A stretch of 64,000 nucleotides of DNA. It comes from an uncultured Opitutia bacterium (lineage in GTDB: Bacteria; Verrucomicrobiota; Verrucomicrobiia; Opitutales; Opitutaceae). Of the stretch, positions 56,302 to 64,000 are shown in pieces. A program made the translations under genes and the position numbers. The stretch is taken from the NCBI GenBank assembly GCA_903881475.1, contig CAIRTK010000066.1, forward strand, positions 62,001-126,000, in the 5' to 3' direction. The notes under the pieces were generated by a model, which was not told the DNA's origin, did not search any database, and saw nothing but the letters and a program-made list of their open reading frames with translations. Numbering within the stretch: the first letter of the stretch is position 1; each line of letters opens with the position of its first letter.

Positions 56302-58254
56302 ATGCAATCCGCCCAGTCCGTTCGCGAGCTTACGGTCCGGAGTGTCATTCTCGGCGGCGTCATCACGCTGCTCTTCACCGCCGCCAACGTCTATCTTGGA
56401 TTGAAGGTCGGCCTGACCTTTGCGACCTCGATCCCGGCGGCGGTCATCTCGATGGCGCTGCTGCGCCTGCTCGGGAATTCCAATCTCCTTGAGAACAACA
56501 TCGTCCAGACGATCGCCTCCGCCGCGGGCACGCTGGCGGCGATCATCTTTGTGCTGCCGGGCCTCATCATGGTCGGCTGGTGGCAGGGTTTTCCCTACTG
56601 GATCACGGTGGCCGTCTGTGCGATCGGCGGCATCCTGGGCGTGATGTTCTCGGTGCCGCTGCGTCGTGCGCTGGTGACGGGTTCCGACCTGCCTTACCCG
56701 GAGGGCGTCGCGGCCGCCGAGGTGCTGAAGGTCGGCTTCGGCTCCGCGGAGGGCAAGGTGGAGAACGCCAAAGGGCTCCGCATGATCGTCGTCGGCTCGG
56801 TGACCTCGGCCGCCTACGCACTGCTGGCGGCGATGCGGCTGGTGGCAAGCGATGTCGCCGTGGCCTTCCGGCTGGGCCGGGGCGCTACGGCCGCCTCGAC
56901 GAGCCTGTCCATGGCGCTCATCGGCGTCGGGCACCTCGTCGGACTCTCGGTGGGCGCGGCGATGCTGTTCGGCATGCTCATCGCCTGGGGCGGGCTGGTG
57001 CCGCTGCTCACGGCCAGTCACGGCGTGACGGGTGACGTCGGCCACTTGGTCAACACGACCTTCCGCGGCGAGGTGCGCTTCATCGGCGCCGGGACCATCG
57101 GCGTGGCCGCGCTCTGGAGCCTCATCCGCATCCTCGGGCCGATCATCAGGGGCATCCGCTCCGCGATGGCGGCGTCGAAGGCCCGCTCGGCCGGGGCCGA
57201 GCTGGCGCTCACCGAGCGCGACCTGCCGATCGGCATCGTCGGCGGCACCATCCTCGCGCTGCTGGTGCCAATCGCCGGCCTGCTCTGGATTTTCTGCTCC
57301 GGCACGGCGATCGCCTCCGGCATCGGCCCGGTGATCCTCGGCACGCTGGTCTATGTCGTGGTGATCGGCGCGATCATCGCGTCGGTCTGCGGCTACATGG
57401 CCGGACTGATCGGCGCCTCGAACAGCCCCGTGTCCGGCGTGGGCATCCTGGCCGTGCTCGGCGCGTCGCTGCTGCTGGTGCTGGTCTACGGGCACGGCGG
57501 CAACCCGGAGCAGACCCGCGCGCTCGTGGCCTACGCGCTGTTCACCACCGGCATCGTGTTTTCCATCGCGACGATCGCGAACGACAACCTGCAGGACCTC
57601 AAGACCGGCCAGCTGGTCGGCGCGACGCCGTGGCGGCAGCAGCTGGCGCTGATCTACGGCGTGATCTTCGGCTCGCTCGTGATCCCGCCGGTGCTCGACC
57701 TGCTCAACAAGGCCTTCGGTTTTACCGGCGCGCCCGGGGCGGGGGAGCACGCGCTGGCCGCGCCGCAGGCCGCGCTCATCTCCGCGCTGGCGAAGGGCGT
57801 GCTCGGCGGCGACATCAGCTGGAACCTGATTGGCTGGGGCGCGCTGCTCGGCGTCGGCACGATCCTCCTCGACGAGGTGCTGCGGAAAACCGGCAAGATG
57901 CGGCTGCCGCCGCTGTGCGTCGGCATGGGCATCTACCTGCCGATGTCACTGACGCTCCTCATTCCGGTCGGCGCCGTGCTCGGGCATTACTACGACAAGT
58001 GGGCTGACCGCCATGCGAACCCGGAGTTCGCCAAGCGCATGGGCGTGCTGGTGGCCACCGGGCTCATCGTCGGCGAGAGTCTCTTCGGCGTGGCGTTCGC
58101 CGGCGTCGTCGCGGCGGCGGGCACCGACACGCCGCTGGCGGTCGTGGGCGACAGCTTCGAGAAACCCGGCATCATCATCGGGCTGCTGCTGTTCGCGGGC
58201 ACGGTCGCCGTGCTGTACCGTTACGCCCGCCGGGTGTGCCGGGTGGAGAGCTAG
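56302..58254 (+). CDS. OPT family oligopeptide transporter
   Basis: SVRELTVRSVILGGVITLLFTAANVYLGLKVGLTFATSIPAAVISMALLR; polytopic. Confidence 0.92.
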   Translation: MQSAQSVRELTVRSVILGGVITLLFTAANVYLGLKVGLTFATSIPAAVISMALLRLLGNSNLLENNIVQTIASAAGTLAAIIFVLPGLIMVGWWQGFPYWITVAVCAIGGILGVMFSVPLRRALVTGSDLPYPEGVAAAEVLKVGFGSAEGKVENAKGLRMIVVGSVTSAAYALLAAMRLVASDVAVAFRLGRGATAASTSLSMALIGVGHLVGLSVGAAMLFGMLIAWGGLVPLLTASHGVTGDVGHLVNTTFRGEVRFIGAGTIGVAALWSLIRILGPIIRGIRSAMAASKARSAGAELALTERDLPIGIVGGTILALLVPIAGLLWIFCSGTAIASGIGPVILGTLVYVVVIGAIIASVCGYMAGLIGASNSPVSGVGILAVLGASLLLVLVYGHGGNPEQTRALVAYALFTTGIVFSIATIANDNLQDLKTGQLVGATPWRQQLALIYGVIFGSLVIPPVLDLLNKAFGFTGAPGAGEHALAAPQAALISALAKGVLGGDISWNLIGWGALLGVGTILLDEVLRKTGKMRLPPLCVGMGIYLPMSLTLLIPVGAVLGHYYDKWADRHANPEFAKRMGVLVATGLIVGESLFGVAFAGVVAAAGTDTPLAVVGDSFEKPGIIIGLLLFAGTVAVLYRYARRVCRVES

Positions 58255-58371
58255 CGGTAGGCGCAGCGTACCGGCCCGCGAATCACGCGAATTCGGAGCG
58301 AGTCTCACGCAGAGACGCTAAGACGCGGAGAAGTACCTCCGAATCCGCGCTGATTCGCAGGGAAGTATTTC

Positions 58372-60834
58372 CTACAACTCCGTGAGGGCGATGGCCGTGG
58401 CGTGGCCGCGGTGGATCCGATAGGTTACGAGGGTGTGCGGCGTGAGTGTGCCCAAGGCGTACGTGCGGCCGGCCAGGGTGAGGCGCGGCTTCACGGTGCG
58501 GCCGGCGATTTCCTGCACGCGCACGACGAGGCCTTTGCCATCCTCGGCGGGCTTGAGGGCTAGGAGCTTCACGCCGTCCGGCGTGAGCGAGGCGATGCTG
58601 CCGGAGCGGCCCAGCGGGCCGGGATGCGGCGGCACGGGGAGCGTGATGGCCGGTTGCTCCAACTCGGCGGCGAGCTGCGGCAGTTTCCGGCTGTTGGTCG
58701 TGAGCAGGAAATTGAACCGGTATTCGCCGCGGTCGGCGACGGGCAGCCATGCCGGCGTGGCCGGCGTGTCGCGCGCATCGAAGGCGTAGCGCGTCGAGCG
58801 GATGACGGATGCGCGGAAGGTGCCGTCGGACGAATCGAATCCGTAGAGCGCATCGCTGGCGAAGCCGAGCGTGTGCCGGCCGTTTTTCACGCGCACCCAG
58901 CGGCCGCCCGGGACTTCGCCGGCCGGACCGCGTTCCACGACGCCACCCGGCACGTCGAACTCGGCCTGGTCGCCGGCGCCGGGTAACACGAGCTTGAGGC
59001 GCGCGCGGGTCTCGTTCCAGAGCAGCCGGGCCTCGACGTCGATGGCGTCGCGGTCCTTGGCAAGGCGGAGGAACAGATCGAGCTGGGACTTTCCGCCGGC
59101 AAGCCGGACCCACAGCGCGGCACGCAGTGGACCGGACTCGAGCGTCTCGACCGCGGTGACTTTCCAGGCATGGCGCACCGTCATGAGGTGCATCGAGTCC
59201 GGTTCGTCGTAGCACCCGCCCCACGAACCAAAGGCGTCGTCCACCGTGATGGCGCCGAGTCCGCTGGCGGACAGCAAACGGCGCGCGCCCTGGAAGAGGG
59301 CGATCCCGTTGCCGCCGATGCGGGCCGCGGCGCGGTAGCGGCCGTTGGTGATCTCGCCCTTGCGCGGCGAGAACGTGCCGGCGGCGACCTTGGGCGGACG
59401 GGCGCCCTCGACCCAGGCGACGCTGAACGAGCCCCAGCCGAGCGCGGGGAGGCGCGCGGTGGTGAGGACGCGGATGCGCCACGGGATGGTGGTCAGGAAG
59501 GTATGCTCCGGCTTGATGCGCTGGAACGGCAGCGGCTTCCCGTCGGGACCGCGGACCTCGATCGGCACGGCGTCCGGACGGTTTTCGTAGGCGAAGATGG
59601 GGCGGTAATCCAGGCAGACCTCCAGCTCGAGCGGGCCTTCGTAGACGTGCGGGTGCGGGTTCCAGACCAGCAGCGACATCGCGCTGGGATGATCGGGGCC
59701 GACGGCAGGCACGGACGTGTCGGCGCGGCGGGCGAGGGCATTGAGGGCGGTGAACTCGGTGGCGCGCGCGGTGTGCAGCAGGCCGCGGGTCCAGTCAGTC
59801 TGCTCGTCGAGCGCGCGCTCGATGCTGGAGCCGGGCAGGATGTCGTGGAAGGAATTGAACATCAGCCCGCGCCACGCGGCGCCGAGGTCGGCGGCCGGGG
59901 CGGGGGCGACCAGCCCGATGGCGGTGGCGGCGGTCTCGGCGCGGCTGAGCAGTGCCTCGGCCTGGCGGTAGGCGAACTTGAACTTCGCGGCGGACGTGTA
60001 GCAGCCGCGCTGGCAGTAATTGAGCTCCCCGCGGTGCACGGGCGGCGCGGCCTCGGGACGCGCCGCGATTTCCTTTTCCAATTCGCCGAAGAAGCGGTGC
60101 AGACCGGAGTGGACGACGGCGACCTCGGGATGCGCATCGGCCCACGCCTGGATCTCGTGTACGAGCCGGCGAGTCGGGCCGCCGCCATGGTTACCAAGGC
60201 CGTAGAACACGGCGATGTGATGGTATGGCTGTTTTTCGGCCGCGCCGAGAAAGCCGTCCATCTTGCGCCGGGCCTCGTCGCGCTCGCAGCCGTACCAGCC
60301 GTGAATCGGGCGGTAGCCAAGGATGCGCGAGCCGCCGGAGCCTTCCCACCAGAAGGCGGGGCCGGAGAGCGGATGCTGCTCGGGGTTGGGACGGAAAAAC
60401 GAGAAGTAGCGGAAGCCCGCGGCGGCCATCAGCTCGGGTGCGCCGGCGCTGTGGCCGAAGGAATCCGCAGCCCAGGCGACGGTGGCGGCCCGGCCGAACT
60501 TTTCCGCGAAGTAGCGCTGACCGTGCAGGTAGATCCGCGCAAAGGTTTCCGTCGCGGGCATGTTGGTGTCGGGCTGCAGGTAGGCGCCGCCGATGGGATC
60601 CCACCGGCCCGAGCGGATGTGCTTCAGGATTTTCGCGAACATCGCCGGCTCCTCGCGCTCGATGTGCTCGTAGAGCACGGTCTCGCCGCGCACGTAGGTG
60701 AGCGCGGGGATTTCGTCCATGAGCGCCAGCATGGTGCGGGCGGTGATGAGGCCCTCGTTGAGGCCCTCGCGCCAGTCCCACTGCCAGACGGGGTCGAGGT
60801 GCGAGTTGCCGATCAGGTGGAAGGTGTATTTCAT
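58372..60834 (-). CDS. Alpha-mannosidase, GH38
   Basis: FHLIGNSHLDPVWQWDWREG; AWAADSFGHSAGAPELMAAAGFRYFSFFRPNP; FYGLGNHGGGPT. Confidence 0.94.
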   Translation of the reverse strand: MKYTFHLIGNSHLDPVWQWDWREGLNEGLITARTMLALMDEIPALTYVRGETVLYEHIEREEPAMFAKILKHIRSGRWDPIGGAYLQPDTNMPATETFARIYLHGQRYFAEKFGRAATVAWAADSFGHSAGAPELMAAAGFRYFSFFRPNPEQHPLSGPAFWWEGSGGSRILGYRPIHGWYGCERDEARRKMDGFLGAAEKQPYHHIAVFYGLGNHGGGPTRRLVHEIQAWADAHPEVAVVHSGLHRFFGELEKEIAARPEAAPPVHRGELNYCQRGCYTSAAKFKFAYRQAEALLSRAETAATAIGLVAPAPAADLGAAWRGLMFNSFHDILPGSSIERALDEQTDWTRGLLHTARATEFTALNALARRADTSVPAVGPDHPSAMSLLVWNPHPHVYEGPLELEVCLDYRPIFAYENRPDAVPIEVRGPDGKPLPFQRIKPEHTFLTTIPWRIRVLTTARLPALGWGSFSVAWVEGARPPKVAAGTFSPRKGEITNGRYRAAARIGGNGIALFQGARRLLSASGLGAITVDDAFGSWGGCYDEPDSMHLMTVRHAWKVTAVETLESGPLRAALWVRLAGGKSQLDLFLRLAKDRDAIDVEARLLWNETRARLKLVLPGAGDQAEFDVPGGVVERGPAGEVPGGRWVRVKNGRHTLGFASDALYGFDSSDGTFRASVIRSTRYAFDARDTPATPAWLPVADRGEYRFNFLLTTNSRKLPQLAAELEQPAITLPVPPHPGPLGRSGSIASLTPDGVKLLALKPAEDGKGLVVRVQEIAGRTVKPRLTLAGRTYALGTLTPHTLVTYRIHRGHATAIALTEL

Positions 60835-61045
60835 CAGAGGCGGGCTAGGCTGATCGCAATTCGGAGCTCGGAGTTCGTGCGATCGTAGGTGGGCATGGAA
60901 TGGGCAGCGGCTAGAGTGCTTTTTCGGCTAATCCATAGCCACAAAGAGGCACAAAATGCACAAAGAAACGCCTTGTTGAGGCTTGGGGGGATTTACACGA
61001 TCGGACGAACTGCGAATTCCGAACTGCGAGTGGTAGCGCCCGGCG

Positions 61046-61849
61046 CTACAGCGGCTCGTTGATCACCGGGTTGGTGAGCGTGCCGATCTTCTCGATCTCG
61101 ATGCTGACCGTGTCGCCGGCCTTCAGGTAAATCGGGGGCTTGCGGGCGAAGCCGACGCCGTGCGGTGTGCCGGTGAGGATCACGGTGCCGGGCAGCAGGG
61201 TTTTGCTGCCGCTGAGGAACTCGATGAGCGTCGGCACGTCGAAGCACATGTCGTTCGTATTCCAGTCCTGCAGCGCGGTGCCGTTGAGGATGGTTTTGAT
61301 CCCGAGCGCGTTGGGGTTGGGGATTTCGTCCGCGGTGACGAGCACCGGGCCGAGCGGGCAGAAGGTGTCGAAGCTCTTGCCCTGGCAGAACTGGCCGCCG
61401 CCCCAGCGGATCTGCCAGTCGCGGGCCGAGACGTCGTTGGCGCAGGTGTAGCCGAGCACGTACTTCAGGGCGTCGGCCTTGGACACGTTCTTGCAGCGCT
61501 TGCCGATCACGACGGCGAGCTCGCACTCAAAGTCGACCTCGGTGCTGGCGAGGTGTTGCGGGATCTCGATCGGGTCGCCGGGATTCTGGAGCGCGTTGAG
61601 GCTCTTCAGGAAGAGCATGGGCTGGGCGGGCACGCCCTTGCCGCCCTCCTCGGCGTGCTTCTTGTAGTTGAGACCGATGGCCAGGATGCTCGGCGGCACA
61701 ATGGGCGCGAGCCGCTTGCCCGGGTTCACGGTGCGGTCGGTCACGCGGAAATCGCCGAGGATGTCGCCGGCAATCTCGCGGGCGGAACCGTCGGGCTGGA
61801 GCGCGGCGTAGGCCGGGCCGGAGGAGGTGAGGTGGCGGATGATTTTCAT
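61046..61849 (-). CDS. Fumarylacetoacetate hydrolase family protein
   Basis: ILAIGLNYKKHAEEGGKGVPAQPMLFLKSLNAL; EVDFECELAVVIGKRCKNVSKADALKYVLGYTCANDVSARDWQ. Confidence 0.93.
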   Translation of the reverse strand: MKIIRHLTSSGPAYAALQPDGSAREIAGDILGDFRVTDRTVNPGKRLAPIVPPSILAIGLNYKKHAEEGGKGVPAQPMLFLKSLNALQNPGDPIEIPQHLASTEVDFECELAVVIGKRCKNVSKADALKYVLGYTCANDVSARDWQIRWGGGQFCQGKSFDTFCPLGPVLVTADEIPNPNALGIKTILNGTALQDWNTNDMCFDVPTLIEFLSGSKTLLPGTVILTGTPHGVGFARKPPIYLKAGDTVSIEIEKIGTLTNPVINEPL

Positions 61850-61934
61850 GCGGAAAGCTGGGTTGGAAAAACGCCTGCCGGAGCCGCCTTGTCGAGGCGC
61901 ATTTCGACGGGGCGGCCTGTGAGGCGCCTCAGCG

Positions 61935-62783
61935 CTACCGGGAACGTGCCGGTTGGCGCACGGCCGACAGCGCCCAGGCCGCGGGCGGGTGGCCGTGGCG
62001 GGCGCGGAACCGCCGGTAGAAATGGGACAGGTCGCCGTACCCGCTGGAAAACGCCGCGCCGAGCACCGAGTGCCGGCCGGCCCGCAGAAGCTGCGCGGCA
62101 TGCAGGAGGCGCCGCTCGGTGAGTTCCGTGAGGAAGGAGCGGCCGGTGAGGGCGCGGAAGAGCTGGCTGAAATGACGGCGCGACATGGCGGCCCGGGCGC
62201 AGGCGCGTTCCAGGCTCCAGGGTTCGTAGAAGGTCTCCGCCATCTCCCGGGCCACGGCCTCCACGCGCCGCCGGGCCTCGTCATCGGCCGGGCCCGGCGG
62301 CAGGCGGGCGAGCGAGACCAGGATGTTGGCCGCCGCGGCGCCGATGGCGGCTTCCCGCCCGACCTGCGTGCCGGCCTGCTCCACGATCGCCGCCCGCCAG
62401 AGACCCTCGAAGCGGTGGCCCCAGCCCGGGCCGGGCCGCCGGCTCGCGATGGTCCCGCCCGCCGGGCGGCGCCAGACCGCCCCCAGCCCGGGTTCGCGGC
62501 GCAGGAAGGCCGGCGAGAAACAGAGCAGCAGGAGCGTCGCCGGCGCCGTATCAGTGAGCCGGTGGCGGGTGCCCGCGGCGACGCAGAGCACGGATCCGAC
62601 GGGGGCGGAAAGCGGGGAGGGCAGGCCGGTCCCGGCGCAGGCGACGCGGCCGTGGAGCACATAGATCAGCTTGTGGAAGGCGTCGGCGCGCTCCGCCATG
62701 CGAAAGCCGGGCCCGTGCACGCTCTCGGCGAAGACCACGCCATGGGCGGGCAGGCTGACGGGGATGGGGCGGGAGACCGGCAT
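61935..62783 (-). CDS. AraC family transcriptional regulator
   Basis: C-terminal RACARAAMSRRHFSQLFRALTGRSFLTELTERRLLHAAQLLRAGRHSVLGAAFSSGYGDLSHFYRRFRARHGHPPAAW. Confidence 0.92.
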   Translation of the reverse strand: MPVSRPIPVSLPAHGVVFAESVHGPGFRMAERADAFHKLIYVLHGRVACAGTGLPSPLSAPVGSVLCVAAGTRHRLTDTAPATLLLLCFSPAFLRREPGLGAVWRRPAGGTIASRRPGPGWGHRFEGLWRAAIVEQAGTQVGREAAIGAAAANILVSLARLPPGPADDEARRRVEAVAREMAETFYEPWSLERACARAAMSRRHFSQLFRALTGRSFLTELTERRLLHAAQLLRAGRHSVLGAAFSSGYGDLSHFYRRFRARHGHPPAAWALSAVRQPARSR

Positions 62784-62896
62784 GAGGGAGGGTGGGCGAG
62801 TGCCCGAACTGCCAAGCCAGACAAGCCCGATACGCCAAGACGAGGCAATGCATTTCAGCTAGGATGCAGTGCCCCAATACCCAATCCCCCGCCGCC

Positions 62897-63955
62897 ATGC
62901 TCCGCCCACCCCATCCCGTGGCGACCCGCGCCGAAGTCGAGGCCGTGCTGCACGGCGGGGAGGCGCGCCGCGGGCCGCTGTTCCTGCCGGCGATCTATGA
63001 GCACAAGGCCTGGTTCATCGGCCGCACCCCGTCGGACGTCTCGCGGGACCCGGCCCTGCTGGCCCGGGCCCTCCTGGCGGAGTTTGAGGCCGTCGGGCCG
63101 GACGCGCTCACGGTGGGCATCGATGTCTACAACCTGGAGGCAGAGGCGGCCGGCTGCCAGGTGACCTTTCACGGCGGGAACGACGCGAGCATTCCCGGCA
63201 TCAAGCCCGGGGCCCATTGCCTCCGGGTGGGCGACGACCTCTCGCAGGCGCCGCTGCCACATCCGCTGCGGGACGGCCGGATGCCGGTGAACATCGAGGC
63301 CGCCCGGCGGGTGCGCCGGGAAGTGGGCCCGGACTACTGGCTGCGCGGGGCGATCGCCGGGCCGTTCTCGCTGGCGATCAGCCTGGTGGGAGCCGAGGCA
63401 TTGTTCCTGGCCTGCCTCGACCGTCCGGAATGGGTCCGGCAGTTGCTCGACCATGCGGGCCGCATCATCCGGGCATTCGGCCGCGCCTACCTCGATGCGG
63501 GGGCGGAGCTCATCGTGTTCGACTCCCAGGCCTCGCCCGACCTCGTGTCGCCCGGGATGTACGCGCAGCTGGTCCTGCCGGTGACCCGGGACCTCGCCGC
63601 CTGGGCCGCCACACAGGGCGTGCGCGACCTGCCGCTCGTGATTGGCGGCAACACCACGCGCATTGCGGAACTGCTGATCCGCACCGGCTGCAACAACCTC
63701 CTTTGCGACTTTACCAGCGACTTTGACACCTGGGCCGCGGCCTGCCGCCCGGCAAAGCGGGCCCTGCGCCGCAACCTTTCGCCGCAGCTCATCGGCGCCG
63801 CCCCGCCCGCGGAGATCCATGCGGCTGCCGCCCGCGAGATTGCGCGGGGCCGGGACCTGCCCGGCTTCATCATGGGCACGGCCGTGGTTCCTTTCGGCAC
63901 CCCGACGGAAAACCTGCTGGCCGTGAAACGTGCCTGCCTCGATGCCCGCGCCTGA
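62897..63955 (+). CDS. Uroporphyrinogen decarboxylase (URO-D)/methyltransferase family protein
   Basis: LPAIYEHKAWFIGRTPSDVSRDPALLARALLAEFEAVGPDALTVGIDVYNLEAEAAG; DAGAELIVFDSQASPDLVSPGMYAQLVLPVTRDL. Confidence 0.85.
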   Translation: MLRPPHPVATRAEVEAVLHGGEARRGPLFLPAIYEHKAWFIGRTPSDVSRDPALLARALLAEFEAVGPDALTVGIDVYNLEAEAAGCQVTFHGGNDASIPGIKPGAHCLRVGDDLSQAPLPHPLRDGRMPVNIEAARRVRREVGPDYWLRGAIAGPFSLAISLVGAEALFLACLDRPEWVRQLLDHAGRIIRAFGRAYLDAGAELIVFDSQASPDLVSPGMYAQLVLPVTRDLAAWAATQGVRDLPLVIGGNTTRIAELLIRTGCNNLLCDFTSDFDTWAAACRPAKRALRRNLSPQLIGAAPPAEIHAAAAREIARGRDLPGFIMGTAVVPFGTPTENLLAVKRACLDARA

Positions 63956-63960
63956 CTGCC

Positions 63961-64000
63961 ATGCCCGATCCCACCCCAATCACCCTGCCTCCCCGAGGAT
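63961..64000 (+). CDS. Possible start of a downstream gene, cut by the right edge
   Basis: ATG at 63961, 5 bp after the URO-D stop; too short to identify. Confidence 0.3.
   Translation, partial: MPDPTPITLPPRG

Noticed and set aside
56056-57750. N-terminal extension of the 1064-aa minus ORF containing mqo
   Set aside because: It lies antisense to the OPT transporter gene; Mqo homology begins at MKHSTHIENPDVILIGSG (56055).
1-64000. CRISPR array
   Set aside because: Dispersed repeats are inverted and irregularly spaced; no regular direct repeats with unique spacers and no cas genes.
1-64000. Classical IS elements or prophage as the source of the repeats
   Set aside because: No transposase, integrase or phage structural gene was recognised in the window; the repeats are too short and too varied for standard IS copies.

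Overview
The window is about 64 kb of high-GC bacterial chromosome. Protein content and the TonB-receptor plug motif 'LSPFVVTG' suggest Verrucomicrobiota, probably Opitutaceae; this is an inference with no search run. Most of it is ordinary housekeeping and carbohydrate metabolism: HrpA helicase (cut by the left edge), LemA plus two TPM proteins, alpha-galactosidase, M32 and M13 peptidases, TatD, HPr, KdsB, CarA, lysine 2,3-aminomutase, a TPP riboswitch with a TonB-dependent receptor, RecD2, a sodium:solute symporter, two PhyH-type dioxygenases, an MFS sugar porter, an Mla-type lipid transport operon, DapL, PanC/PanE, rhamnose catabolism genes, Mqo, an OPT transporter, a GH38 mannosidase, an FAH-family hydrolase and a URO-D-family protein. 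The most unusual signal is a dense population of dispersed inverted-repeat elements from several unrelated families. They are often nested, with the arms of one family enclosing a complete inverted repeat of another, and in places they are translated in frame. The peptide KVGRVIPDAP occurs in both HrpA and a TPM protein because the same repeat arm lies in both genes. Other leads are an in-frame amber codon in mlaD, a tandem intergenic element with a 37-nt identical core and a covarying terminator-like hairpin, a 57-aa small membrane ORF coupled to the symporter and missing from the ORF track, and a perfect 11-bp-arm palindrome upstream of a lower-GC lipoprotein gene.
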